Positions 8,184 to 16,810 of a stretch of DNA of 37,656 bases are shown here, piece by piece. A program made the translations under genes and the position numbers. The notes under the pieces are model-generated. The model saw nothing but the letters and a program-made list of their open reading frames with translations. It was not told the DNA's origin and ran no database searches. Every line of letters begins with the position of its first letter. Within the stretch, counting starts at the first letter, position 1. The DNA is from a bacterium (GTDB lineage Bacteria; Actinomycetota; Acidimicrobiia; Spongiisociales; JAENVV01), in NCBI GenBank assembly GCA_024641305.1, contig JAHEDI010000032.1, positions 1-37,656 on the forward strand, read 5' to 3'.

Positions 8184-9460
8184 GTCTGCGCCTGCACATG
8201 TGGGTCAGGTTGGCCGGGATCGTAAATGTAGTTCCGGAACCCGGGCGACCACCGGGCCAGAGCCACCGCGCCCAGAACGCAGGCGATTCCCCCCGAAATC
8301 ACCGAGATACGCACCGAGGTGAGTTCGGCGACCGCCCCGGCCTCGAGGTCGCCAAGCCGGGGGCCACCCCCGGCCGCAGCAACGTGGATCGACGACAGCC
8401 GACCCCGCAGATGGTCTGGAACGGACAGTTGGATTATGGCCTGGCGCAGAATCGCCGACACGACGTCTGCCCAACCGGCAAACGCCAACATCGCCAGTGC
8501 AAACATCACCGAGGTCGTAAACCCAAACGCGGTCATCGCCACGCCCCAGGCGATCACGGACATGATGACGGCCCGGCCCTGAAGTCGAACAGTCGCCACC
8601 CATCCTGAGGTGAGGGCACCCACCAGCGCCCCGACTCCCGGGGCGGCATAGAGCAGTCCAACCGTAACGGCGTCGCCCCCCAGAACCGCCGTACCGAAGG
8701 CAGGAAACAGTGCGGTTGGCATACCAAAGACCATGGCATTGAGGTCAATGAGCATGGCTGCCTGGATGAGTCGGCGCGATTTGAGGAAGGCCAACCCTTC
8801 CGCGATCGAGGACCAACCCATCTTGCGGCCACCACCCTCGGTCGGAACGTTGGGCGTCCGCCACATCAGGCTTGCTCCGACCATAAACATGGCAATGGCA
8901 ACCGCATAGGTCGGTCCGAGACCGGCGCCGGCTATGAGCAAACCACCGACAGCCGGGATGGCCGCTTTGGCCGTGTTGCTGAGCGTCTGGTTCATCGCCA
9001 GGGCAGATGGCAACAGCTTCCTGCCAACCAATCCGGGAAGAAGGGCCTGCCGGGAAGGGTGGTCGATCGCCGACACCCCGGCATTGATGCCGACCAGGAC
9101 GAACAGAGGCCAGACAGCCGGGTTCGCCGCCACCGAGTTCCAGAACAGACCGGCGGCGGTTGCGGCGAGCGTGACCTGAGCGATCACGAGTAACCGCTTC
9201 CGATCGAACGCATCGGCCAGAGCCCCACCGACCAACGAAACCGCCAGAAGAGGAATCAACTGGGCCAGGCCAAGCAAACCAACTTGAAGTGTGGAACCCG
9301 TGAGTGCGTACACCTGGACGGGAACTGCGACGACGAGGAGTTGCCTCCCAGCCTGGACGAAAAACATGCCGGCAAACAGCCATCGATAGCCGGGCACCTC
9401 CCGAAGGGGGGTGACGTCGACGACTGCGAGCCGCCCTAACCTTTGAAGACGCTTCCTCAC
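8180..9460 (-). CDS. MFS exporter (EntS/MFS_3-like)
   Basis: A 426-aa major facilitator with twelve predicted helices and the typical loop 2-3 motif GGALADAFDRKRLLV. It resembles MFS_3-type exporters such as EntS. I choose the GTG start at 9460 because it overlaps the stop of the FMN dehydrogenase gene as GTGA, the coupling used throughout this operon. The longer in-frame start at 9499 would lie inside the preceding gene. It sits between an FMN dehydrogenase and a second exporter. It is probably an efflux protein, but the substrate is unknown. Confidence 0.82.
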   Translation of the reverse strand: MRKRLQRLGRLAVVDVTPLREVPGYRWLFAGMFFVQAGRQLLVVAVPVQVYALTGSTLQVGLLGLAQLIPLLAVSLVGGALADAFDRKRLLVIAQVTLAATAAGLFWNSVAANPAVWPLFVLVGINAGVSAIDHPSRQALLPGLVGRKLLPSALAMNQTLSNTAKAAIPAVGGLLIAGAGLGPTYAVAIAMFMVGASLMWRTPNVPTEGGGRKMGWSSIAEGLAFLKSRRLIQAAMLIDLNAMVFGMPTALFPAFGTAVLGGDAVTVGLLYAAPGVGALVGALTSGWVATVRLQGRAVIMSVIAWGVAMTAFGFTTSVMFALAMLAFAGWADVVSAILRQAIIQLSVPDHLRGRLSSIHVAAAGGGPRLGDLEAGAVAELTSVRISVISGGIACVLGAVALARWSPGFRNYIYDPGQPDPHVQAQT

Positions 9461-10527
9461 AGAAAGGCCGGCCCCGAAGGGGGAACCGGAATCGACCACC
9501 GGACTCGATCAGGAGTGATGTCGGCAATCTCCCGACACCCGATGTTTGCCATAGTGATGCTGATCTCGGTTTTGAGAAGGTCGAGCACCCGAACCAGGCC
9601 GTCAGTCCCGCCAACGGCCAGGCCCCAACATTGAAGCCGGCCAATGCCGACCGCCTTGGCACCTAGCGCCAACGCTTTGCAGACGTCGGCACCACTCGTA
9701 AACCCGCTATCAACCGCGACGTCAACCGACCCACCGACCGCCGCGACAATCTCACCCAATACCTCGATGGTGCTCATGCCGTGGTCGATCACTCGACCGC
9801 CGTGGTTGGAGACATAAACGGCCGCCACCCCGCACTCGACCGCGGCCACAGCGTCTTCGACGGTCATGACCCCCTTCACGATTACCGGCAGCTCGGAGTT
9901 CTCGACGAGCCAGCGCAGGTCTTCCCAGGTGAACCTCGCCCGGTACCTGGGGTCAGATCCGTGCTGCTGGAGGTTGGGTGGGCTGGGAGAGCTCCAACCA
10001 AAAACCTGTTCGATGCTTCGGTCCCGACGGGACAATATCGGAGTGTCAACGGTGACGCAGATGGCGGCAAACCCGGCCTGCTTTACCCGAACCGCAACTT
10101 CGTGCATCCAGTCGCGGTCCCCGAACACGTACATCTGGAAGATGTGATGGCCGGGATGGGTGGCCGCAACGTCCTCCCATGGCGAAGTGGTCAGCTCCGA
10201 GCAGATGATGGCCGTCGAAACCTGAGTGGCGGCGGCCGCAGCAGCCAGGGCATCGCCGGTGTCGTAGATCCCCAACGCTCCGACTGGGGCGAGCATGACC
10301 GGAAACGCCAGCGGAATCCCCACAAACGAGCTGGCGGTATCGACGTCTTCGACATTGCGCATGTGCCGCGGTACTAGCGCGAGACTATTAAGGCCAATGC
10401 TGTTCCGCGCGACCGTCACCCCGTCGCCCGCACCGGCGGCTCCCCAGGCGAAGGCGCTGGGGTCCACGATCTCTCGGGCCCTGGCAATCACCTGACGGAT
10501 AGTTTTGAGATCGGCAAGATCTGTCAT
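9457..10527 (-). CDS. FMN-dependent alpha-hydroxyacid dehydrogenase
   Basis: A 356-aa TIM-barrel flavoenzyme of the glycolate oxidase / L-lactate dehydrogenase family. Catalytic residues are present: Y133 (QMYVF), the R167-R168 pair, K218 (IVKGV), H242 and R245 in SNHGGR. It oxidises L-2-hydroxyacids to ketoacids. One usual substrate residue is changed: the position matching glycolate-oxidase Y24 is W28 (SAFAWGAAGAGD), as judged by aligning the following G-A-x-D. The start at 10527 is chosen for its ATGA overlap with the Gfo/Idh gene; a longer frame to 10629 lacks family character. It resembles MftD of mycofactocin clusters, but no other mycofactocin gene is here. Confidence 0.85.
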   Translation of the reverse strand: MTDLADLKTIRQVIARAREIVDPSAFAWGAAGAGDGVTVARNSIGLNSLALVPRHMRNVEDVDTASSFVGIPLAFPVMLAPVGALGIYDTGDALAAAAAATQVSTAIICSELTTSPWEDVAATHPGHHIFQMYVFGDRDWMHEVAVRVKQAGFAAICVTVDTPILSRRDRSIEQVFGWSSPSPPNLQQHGSDPRYRARFTWEDLRWLVENSELPVIVKGVMTVEDAVAAVECGVAAVYVSNHGGRVIDHGMSTIEVLGEIVAAVGGSVDVAVDSGFTSGADVCKALALGAKAVGIGRLQCWGLAVGGTDGLVRVLDLLKTEISITMANIGCREIADITPDRVRWSIPVPPSGPAFL

Positions 10528-11549
10528 GCCGTACCCGATGAATGGAGATAGTCGACCTCGACGAGTCGGCGTTCGTTCACCGACCGCTTGATGGCGTCGC
10601 ACAGTTGTGCGCTTCGCAAACCGTCCCATCCCGAGGCATTGGGTTCCTCATCGTTCAAGACCGCCGCGGTGAACGCCGCCACCGACAGGCGGTGGGCGTC
10701 GGGGGCAGGGTAATGAGTCCGCTGCTCCCCCGACCGGGTCAGAACCGTCAGGTCGCCGTCGATTCGCGACCGGGTGAACCCGCTTCCGATCATGCGACCG
10801 GTCGATCCGAAGATGCGCAGTTCGTTGACCGGATTGGCAACACTCTCGTTGAAATTACAGTAGGCGAGCGTTCCGGTGTCGAACCGGATCAGGACCAGCC
10901 CGAGTGACTCAACGACGCCGGCGGTCGCCGACCGGTCGAACATTGCCATCACTTCAACCGGCTCAGCCTGCAGGATGACCCTGAGAAAGTCGAGTCCATG
11001 AACACCAACGTTGTGTATCGATCCGAGGCCGGCCATGCCAGGGTCCGTACGCCAGTTGTCCCACGTACGAGCACCTGAGCTCACTTCGAGCTCGACGACC
11101 TGGACGGTGCCGATCGTGCCTTCGCCAATCAATGTCCTGACATCACCGACCCACTTGAGGTGCCGATTATGAAAGTTCACGCCAAGTTTGACGCCGGCCT
11201 CCTGGCAGGCTTCGACTGCCCGAATCGCCTCCGGCACGTTGATCGCCAATGGCTTGTCGCACAGAACGTGCTTCCCAGCGAGGGCGGCTGCTACGACCTG
11301 GTCGGCATGCAACCCGTTGGGAGTAGCGATGAAAACCGCGTCGACTTCAGGGTTGGCGAGCATCTCGTCGTAGTTCGTGTAGGCGTAGCGAGCACCAAAT
11401 GTGGTCGCGAAATCCGTAGCCCTGGCTTGATCGCGACTTACCGCTGCCACCAACTCACAGGACGGTTCGGCAATCATGGCTGGGGCAATCGTGCCTTTGA
11501 CGATGTCACCGATACCGATGATTCCCCATCCGAGGCTCACATCGCTCAT
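10524..11549 (-). CDS. Gfo/Idh/MocA family oxidoreductase (copy 1)
   Basis: A 341-aa NAD(P)-dependent dehydrogenase. The N-terminal Rossmann domain starts with GIIGIGDI. A CDKP motif holds the catalytic lysine (K99; more often EKP). In the C-terminal domain, H184 in HNVGVHGLD marks the active site. Relatives oxidise inositols, glucose-fructose type sugars or sugar derivatives. Start and stop each overlap a neighbour by 4 bp (amidohydrolase upstream, FMN enzyme downstream). It is therefore part of one coupled operon of amidohydrolase, dehydrogenase, FMN oxidase and two exporters. This copy is clearly more distant from copies 2 and 3 than those are from each other. Confidence 0.85.
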   Translation of the reverse strand: MSDVSLGWGIIGIGDIVKGTIAPAMIAEPSCELVAAVSRDQARATDFATTFGARYAYTNYDEMLANPEVDAVFIATPNGLHADQVVAAALAGKHVLCDKPLAINVPEAIRAVEACQEAGVKLGVNFHNRHLKWVGDVRTLIGEGTIGTVQVVELEVSSGARTWDNWRTDPGMAGLGSIHNVGVHGLDFLRVILQAEPVEVMAMFDRSATAGVVESLGLVLIRFDTGTLAYCNFNESVANPVNELRIFGSTGRMIGSGFTRSRIDGDLTVLTRSGEQRTHYPAPDAHRLSVAAFTAAVLNDEEPNASGWDGLRSAQLCDAIKRSVNERRLVEVDYLHSSGTA

Positions 11550-12541
11550 CCCGAGAAACCAAGCAGGCGGGCAGGATTCTCGGACAGGATCGCCTCTTTC
11601 TCGTCATGCTCAAGCTCAGGTAGTCCTCGCACCCAATTCACACAATCCGCCAGCACCATCGGGGCTGGATAATCGGTGCCGAGCACCACTCGCTCGATAC
11701 CGACCGCATCGATGAGAAAGCGAAGCACCGAACCGCTGTATGTGCAGCAGTCGTAGTAGAAGCGGCTGAGGTATTCGCTCGGAGCCAGCTGCTGGGAGAA
11801 CCCATCGTTGCCTTTGAAAACGGGCGTCATTCCCTCGCCAGCCTCAAGCGCCCCGGCTACCTTGTCCATGCGGGCCACCCCGTACGCCGTATACCCACCC
11901 CCATGGGCCAGCAGCGGTTTCAAATCAGGAAACCGATCGAGAACTCCACCGAACACGAGCGTGGCGTACACCAGCGCCCGTTCCGTAAGGTTCCCGACCG
12001 CATTGGGGAGCTTGTACCGACTGTTCCGCTTGGCAATGATGGTGTCCTGGCTCTGATGGAAAAACACAATCGCTCCCAACTCCTCGGCAGCGGCGAAAAA
12101 GGGAAGGAAGTCCGGATCGTCGTAGGTGCGGCCTGCAACGTGGTCGCTGATGACCACTCCCTTCATGCCCAACTCGAGCATGACCCGTTCCATTTCGGCG
12201 ATGGCACTTGGCGGGTCCTGCATCGGGACGATTCCCATGCCGGCAAAGCGGGTCGGATGTTGTTCGACCATCTCGGCAATCTCGTTATTACATTCGCGGT
12301 TGATGAGCCTGGTCTTCGATAGCTCGTTGGCGTACTGGTAGAACCCAACGGTGGGCGTCACAAGCTGCATGTCGACGCCCAGCGCATCCATTTCAGCCAG
12401 TCGGTCCGGAAGCGAAATATCAAACTTGCCGAATCCGAGTTCACCGGGATGCTCGTCGAGGCCGTACCACTCTCCACGGGTCCGAATGGCTTGCTTGTAC
12501 CGTTCGGGTGTCACGTGGGCATGCGTATCGATCACCGGCAT
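11546..12541 (-). CDS. Amidohydrolase-2 (COG2159, ACMSD-like), copy 1
   Basis: A 331-aa metal-dependent TIM-barrel hydrolase or decarboxylase. Metal and catalytic residues are intact: H7-x-H9 (DTHAHV), H162 (FFHQS), H213 (LAHGGGY) and D290 (LGTDYP). The COG2159 family includes ACMSD, gamma-resorcylate decarboxylase, 5-carboxyvanillate decarboxylase and oxalomesaconate hydratase, so the reaction may be decarboxylation, hydration or lactone hydrolysis. It is the promoter-proximal gene of the exporter operon and is divergent from the HpcH/HpaI aldolase gene. An ACGGAG site precedes the ATG. It is one of three paralogues in the window; copies 2 and 3 resemble each other more closely. Confidence 0.84.
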   Translation of the reverse strand: MPVIDTHAHVTPERYKQAIRTRGEWYGLDEHPGELGFGKFDISLPDRLAEMDALGVDMQLVTPTVGFYQYANELSKTRLINRECNNEIAEMVEQHPTRFAGMGIVPMQDPPSAIAEMERVMLELGMKGVVISDHVAGRTYDDPDFLPFFAAAEELGAIVFFHQSQDTIIAKRNSRYKLPNAVGNLTERALVYATLVFGGVLDRFPDLKPLLAHGGGYTAYGVARMDKVAGALEAGEGMTPVFKGNDGFSQQLAPSEYLSRFYYDCCTYSGSVLRFLIDAVGIERVVLGTDYPAPMVLADCVNWVRGLPELEHDEKEAILSENPARLLGFSG

Positions 12542-12651
12542 TCGACTGGCTCCGTTCCATCAGGGATCCCCACCCGGGATGTACGATGCATTCTATATTG
12601 TTTACCAACGGCCCTCCCCAGTCGTAGGGCTTCTCTCAAGGAGACCATCAC

Positions 12652-13425
12652 ATGGCCCTACCCTTCAAACAGCGCCTTCAGGCGGGTGACCAGTTGGTCG
12701 TGTTCGCCATCGGACGAATGCACAATCCCAACATCGTCCAATACCTCGGGATGACCGGGGACTTCGACGGTTTCTGGATCGACGTTGAGCACGCCGGCTT
12801 CACCGTCAACGAGATCGAAGCCGCGGTGGCTGCCGGACGGGCCCACGGCCTGGAGAGTTTCGTACGGGTTCCCCCCACCGACTACGCCACCGTGACCCGG
12901 TGTTTCGAAAGCGGAGCGATGGGAGTGATGGCCGCCCAAATCACTTCAGCAACCCAGACAGAGGAGTTCGTTCGGTGGTCGAAGTTCGCTCCACGCGGCC
13001 GGAGGGGACTCAACCCGATGGGCTACGACGGACGCTACGGAACCATCCCCATGTCCAAATTCACCGAACGCGCCAATGCAGAGACGATGGTGGCGGTGCA
13101 AATTGAAACCGCTCAGGCGGTCGATGAAGTCGAGGCCATTGCGGCAGTCGACGGTGTCGACATGTTGTTTGTCGGACCATCCGACCTCAGCCAAGCCCTC
13201 GGAGTCATTGGCGACTTCATGCATGAGCGGTGCCTGTCCGCCGTGGACGAAATCGCCGCAGCGTGTCGTACCCACGGCAAACAGTGGGGAGCGGTCACGC
13301 CGACTCCTGAGTATGCCTCGCTGCTCATCGAGAAAGGCTGCACGCTCATTTCGCCGACCAATGATGTGAAGCTGATCACGTCAGGACTTGCCGCCACCAA
13401 GGAGCGCTTCTCAAACCTCTGGTAG
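12652..13425 (+). CDS. HpcH/HpaI-family 2-keto acid aldolase
   Basis: A 257-aa class II pyruvate aldolase. Key residues match HpaI closely: H47 (DVEHAGF), R72 (VRVP), E152 (QIETAQA) and D178 (VGPSDL). Members cleave 4-hydroxy-2-ketoacids or 2-keto-3-deoxy sugar acids to pyruvate and an aldehyde. An AAGGAGA site lies 7 nt before the ATG. It is transcribed alone, divergent from the amidohydrolase gene, with a shared 110-bp promoter region. It could cleave the product of one of the enolase-superfamily dehydratases and hand tartronate semialdehyde, glycolaldehyde or similar to the 3-hydroxyisobutyrate-type dehydrogenase. This flow is inference. Confidence 0.87.
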   Translation: MALPFKQRLQAGDQLVVFAIGRMHNPNIVQYLGMTGDFDGFWIDVEHAGFTVNEIEAAVAAGRAHGLESFVRVPPTDYATVTRCFESGAMGVMAAQITSATQTEEFVRWSKFAPRGRRGLNPMGYDGRYGTIPMSKFTERANAETMVAVQIETAQAVDEVEAIAAVDGVDMLFVGPSDLSQALGVIGDFMHERCLSAVDEIAAACRTHGKQWGAVTPTPEYASLLIEKGCTLISPTNDVKLITSGLAATKERFSNLW

Positions 13426-13466
13426 GTCCTCTGGGTTGGTCGAACCCGGACGTGGACGGGGCGGAC

Positions 13467-14582
13467 TCAATCGAGGGGCAGACGAATCGTGAGACCGGTA
13501 GCAGCGGCCCGCTCGATTGCCAGAGTTGCCTCCAACGTCGCCCTGGCTTCTTGGGGGGTCGCCAGTTGGCAGGCTTTGCCGGTGGCCAGGTGGTCGAGCC
13601 AGGCACGCGTCTCTGCTGCCAGAGGCCCGATGAACTCGCCAAGCGCCCAATCTCCGGGAGTACCGCTCGACAGAAACACCGCGTTGACGTTGTGGTCCGG
13701 CAGGTAGACATGTGGCACGCCATGATCGCTGTACATCACCTGATCGGTGTGGTCGTCGTCGAGCAACATGACACCATCGGTACCGATCAACTCCACGCGC
13801 GCCGAGTGGCCGAGGGCGGGGTACTTCTCAGGTAGCGAGTAGCACACACCAAGGTTGATGGCGGCACCGTCGTCATACCGCAACATCGCCCACGTCAGAT
13901 CATCGGTCTGATACCCGGCGGCTTCCAACACTCCGCGCTGGCCGACGGCACTGACCTCGACCAGTCGCCGCCCTTCGAAAAACCAGTTCATGAGGTCGAC
14001 GTAGTAGGTCAAGGCATCCACGACCGGGGTGGCACCGGGATTCCGGCCGAGCATCGCCAGCGCTTGCGAACGCGAGTTGTACACCCTGGCGACTCCCCCA
14101 AGCAGGGTTCCCATCCGACCGGTCACGATCTGTTCTTTGGCGACGTGGTACCGGCGCCTGAATCGCCGGCTGTAGCCGACCCGCAGCTCGGCATCGCTCG
14201 CCGCAGCAGCAGCCACAATCCGGTCGGCATCGGCCAGGGTCAGCGCGATAGGTTTCTCCACCAGGACCGACTTGCCGAGGCTCAGAGCGAGCAGAACGGC
14301 CTCGACATGCTCTCCCTCGCTCGTAGCCACAACCACCGCGGTGACATCGGGATGACCGATCGCTTCGGCAATATTGCCGGTCGAGAAGTCGGCGCCGACC
14401 AATTCTGACAACCGACCGGCGGCAATCGCGTCACGATCGGAAACGGCGAGAAAGCCAACAGCCGGATGTTCCGACGCAAGTCGGGCCCGCAACGACCCGA
14501 TCCGGCCCGATCCGACGATCGCCAGGCCAACCTGCCTGCGCACGTGCGCCGACTTCTGCTGCGTATCGATTGGACCCGTCAT
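13467..14582 (-). CDS. Gfo/Idh/MocA family oxidoreductase (copy 2)
   Basis: A 371-aa NAD(P)-dependent dehydrogenase with Rossmann motif GSGRIG, an EKP motif (VLVEKPIAL) and a C-terminal alpha/beta domain. It resembles inositol 2-dehydrogenase-type proteins, but the substrate cannot be named. Of two adjacent ATG codons (14585 and 14582) the second has better spacing (6 nt) from the GAGGGG site; a longer frame to 14627 adds unrelated residues. It is clearly homologous over its whole length to copy 3 (24989-26074): long shared stretches include PVVD, LGVCYMLP-like and LLDDDHxDQ segments. It is convergent with the aldolase gene and divergent from an MFS transporter gene. Confidence 0.85.
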   Translation of the reverse strand: MTGPIDTQQKSAHVRRQVGLAIVGSGRIGSLRARLASEHPAVGFLAVSDRDAIAAGRLSELVGADFSTGNIAEAIGHPDVTAVVVATSEGEHVEAVLLALSLGKSVLVEKPIALTLADADRIVAAAAASDAELRVGYSRRFRRRYHVAKEQIVTGRMGTLLGGVARVYNSRSQALAMLGRNPGATPVVDALTYYVDLMNWFFEGRRLVEVSAVGQRGVLEAAGYQTDDLTWAMLRYDDGAAINLGVCYSLPEKYPALGHSARVELIGTDGVMLLDDDHTDQVMYSDHGVPHVYLPDHNVNAVFLSSGTPGDWALGEFIGPLAAETRAWLDHLATGKACQLATPQEARATLEATLAIERAAATGLTIRLPLD

Positions 14583-14614
14583 CATTATCCCCTCTTGTCC
14601 GCAGCCTGCCGACC

Positions 14615-14637
14615 ACCGGTATTTCATGAATACCGGT
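14615..14637. promoter_or_regulatory. 23-bp palindrome in the divergent Gfo/MFS promoter region
   Basis: ACCGGTATT (14615-14623) and AATACCGGT (14629-14637) form perfect 9-bp arms around a 5-bp centre. It lies 33 bp upstream of the Gfo/Idh start and 13 bp upstream of the first MFS start. It is probably an operator for both genes. Possible promoter elements overlap it: CTGACA on the minus strand and CATAAT at 14645-14650 on the plus strand. Confidence 0.55.
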
Positions 14638-14649
14638 CGATATTACATA

Positions 14650-15852
14650 ATGTCAGATATGGAATCTGCCCGGCGAGGATTTGGTTCGCCGATCCCCTGG
14701 ATGGTGGCCCTCAACGTGATCGGTGTGAACCTGATCGCGCCAGTGCTCCCCGCCTATGCCAGCCATTTCGGAGTCGGATTTGCCGCCGCTTCGACCTTGG
14801 TTACTGTCTTTGCCCTCGCTCGTATGAGTCTTCGTCTGACCGCCGGTTCATGGGCCGATCGCTACGGGTCTCGAATCGTTTGCATCGGCGGCGGAGCCGT
14901 CCAAACAGTCGGCGCGCTGCTAGCGGTCTTCGCCCCGAGCCTGAGCCTTCTCCTGGCAGCGCGAGCCATCCAGGGAATGGGATCAGCCCTTTTCGGAACC
15001 TCGATCAATCGATACCTACTGGTCGTCACCGGCAAGGCGGAGCTTGGTAGAGCTACCGCTGGCTTCCAGGGCGGGATCCTCCTGGGAAGCACCATCGGCC
15101 CGCTCGTCGGTGGCATAGTCGCTGAACGGTTCGGAATATTCGCTCCGTTCTATGTGCAGGCCACCATCGCCGCGCTGCTCGCCATTGTGAGCAGTCAGTA
15201 CATTCGCGATGGCGCCCTCCCGGCGAGAACAGATGCAGCTACGCCAGCGCAAACTCGATCCTTCCGATCCGTGCTTCAGATCCGTGGGTTCAAGGTGATC
15301 ATGTTCCTTGGTTTCGGCCTGTTTTTCTTACGGGCTGGTGCGATCAGTGTCCTCATCCCCGCCTTCGCTGACGTGGTACTCGACTTGTCTCCAGCCATGA
15401 TCGGATTCCTAATCTCCCTCGGGTCGATCACCTCGCTCATTGCCATGCCTATCGCCGGTCAGGTCGCTGACCGGTTCGGGCGAATCCCGGTGGCACTGGC
15501 CGGGGCGTTTAGTACCGCAGCAACGGTAACCCTGTTCGGCCTGGCCGACAGTGCCATAGGCATGATGGTCATCTCGGCTCTGCTGGGCTTGGGGATCGGG
15601 TTGGCAGCGGTTGCGCTCCCGACCATGATCGGTGATATCGCTCCGTCCGGAACCGAAGGACGAGCCAGCGCCGTATATCGCATGGCCAATGATCTCGGTT
15701 GGGTGGTCGGACCGGTGACCCTAGGACTACTGGCGGACAGTGCTCGGTACGGCCTGGCCTTTGCAGTAGCCGGACTACCTCTGGCGATGGGCGGAGCCAT
15801 TCTCATGCGATGGCGTCAGGCGAACGGGGACGCCGGTTTGGGGTCACGCTAG
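14650..15852 (+). CDS. MFS transporter
   Basis: A 400-aa major facilitator with twelve predicted helices, a SWADRYGSRIV loop 2-3 motif and a matching GQVADRFGRIPV loop in the second half. It resembles YfcJ/multidrug or sugar-acid MFS permeases. Start choice is uncertain: ATG 14650 (MSDMES) or ATG 14659. No ribosome site precedes either. A CATAAT at 14645-14650 would place the transcript start near 14657, so leaderless translation from 14659 is possible. The gene is divergent from Gfo/Idh copy 2 across the 23-bp palindrome and is probably co-regulated with it. It may import the substrate of that dehydrogenase. Confidence 0.82.
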   Translation: MSDMESARRGFGSPIPWMVALNVIGVNLIAPVLPAYASHFGVGFAAASTLVTVFALARMSLRLTAGSWADRYGSRIVCIGGGAVQTVGALLAVFAPSLSLLLAARAIQGMGSALFGTSINRYLLVVTGKAELGRATAGFQGGILLGSTIGPLVGGIVAERFGIFAPFYVQATIAALLAIVSSQYIRDGALPARTDAATPAQTRSFRSVLQIRGFKVIMFLGFGLFFLRAGAISVLIPAFADVVLDLSPAMIGFLISLGSITSLIAMPIAGQVADRFGRIPVALAGAFSTAATVTLFGLADSAIGMMVISALLGLGIGLAAVALPTMIGDIAPSGTEGRASAVYRMANDLGWVVGPVTLGLLADSARYGLAFAVAGLPLAMGGAILMRWRQANGDAGLGSR

Positions 15853-15859
15853 GACCTCG

Positions 15860-16804
15860 TCAGGCGCCGCCCAGATCGTCCCGGATGCCGTCTCGCCTTG
15901 CGACCCGAGCCGCCACGATACGCCTAGTCTCGTCTACCCGGTCAGCCGGAACCAGCTCCAAAATGCGACCCTCATCATCAGCAATCCTGATGAGATCATC
16001 GAACGCCGCAGGCATGACGTACGGGTGTCCGAAGAACGCGGTCGTCTGAAAGATCACCTCAAGCAGCTCACGAGGTCCAGCACCCACGCGCATCGCCGCC
16101 CGCATATGCCGCCTGGACTGATGGGTTTCCCCGACTGCCAGGGTCGCACCAACAACACACAGGAGACGGGTCCGGTCGTCGACAACGCCCCGCGTATACA
16201 TGCCGTCATACACCGCGTCGAGCCAGATTTGGAGGAAGTCAGGATCTAGCGCATCGAGGGTATCCAACATGTTGAGGTGATGGCTCGGGCGAAGCCGAAG
16301 GCCCGTGGATATGCCGTGCCAGCCGTACCGTTCCAGCAGGTCGTTGAGCCGGGGATCAGCCGCATCATCCGCCGACCAGGTTGGGCGCTCGTCGGCGAGT
16401 CGTCTTTCCCGTTCAGCGGCCGGTTCCGACCGGCGCTCCTCTACCTCCGGGGTCGACTCAATCACCGTTTCGTAAATCTGGCACGCTTCCGCCACAACCC
16501 ACGGTCCGGTGTACACATACGCTTGAAGAATGACCTCCCTGAGCTCCTCGGGTGGCACCCCAGCTCTTTGGGCCGCTGCCAGGTTCTCCTTGAGTTGCCC
16601 AAACCGTTGCGTCACCGTGTACTGCATGGTGAGGATCAGGAATCGGGTCCGGACGTCTAGTTGGGTTCGCGCCAACAATCTCGACACATGTTTGGACCAG
16701 ACGACCGCAAAATCGGGATCAATGCGGCCGAAGAGCCGACTCAGTCGTTCACCAGCCTCCGGAAGAAACATCTCAACCGGCGTTTCGTTCGGTGACGAGT
16801 CCAC
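15860..16804 (-). CDS. Tandem carboxymuconolactone decarboxylase-like protein
   Basis: A 314-aa protein with two CMD-like helical domains, roughly residues 25-120 and 180-280, joined by an acidic and arginine-rich linker. Each repeat shows the CMD pattern of an R-x-L helix followed by AL/AM-x-x-GA-x-x-EL-x-E-x-I-x-Q. The AhpD-type CxxC is absent from both, so it is not a peroxidase. The first repeat lacks the usual His (LKENL), and the second keeps one (RRHMRAA). The start is GTG, 6 bp after the stop of amidohydrolase copy 2. It is the last gene of the five-gene amidohydrolase/CMD block. It may be a lactone or beta-ketoacid decarboxylase or a non-catalytic partner. Confidence 0.72.
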   Translation of the reverse strand: MDSSPNETPVEMFLPEAGERLSRLFGRIDPDFAVVWSKHVSRLLARTQLDVRTRFLILTMQYTVTQRFGQLKENLAAAQRAGVPPEELREVILQAYVYTGPWVVAEACQIYETVIESTPEVEERRSEPAAERERRLADERPTWSADDAADPRLNDLLERYGWHGISTGLRLRPSHHLNMLDTLDALDPDFLQIWLDAVYDGMYTRGVVDDRTRLLCVVGATLAVGETHQSRRHMRAAMRVGAGPRELLEVIFQTTAFFGHPYVMPAAFDDLIRIADDEGRILELVPADRVDETRRIVAARVARRDGIRDDLGGA

Positions 16805-16810
16805 GTCGAC

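Noticed and set aside
7458-8225. Plus-strand frame antisense to the DMT transporter gene
   Set aside because: Highly charged Arg/Asp/Gln composition with no domain; it is a shadow of the membrane protein gene.
8745-9662. Minus-strand frame in a second reading frame of the MFS gene
   Set aside because: Arg/Ser/Pro/Gly-rich translation without domain; the MFS frame explains the region.
9457-10527. Mycofactocin cluster suggested by the FMN dehydrogenase
   Set aside because: No radical SAM MftC, MftA precursor, MftB or MftE homologue lies in the window.
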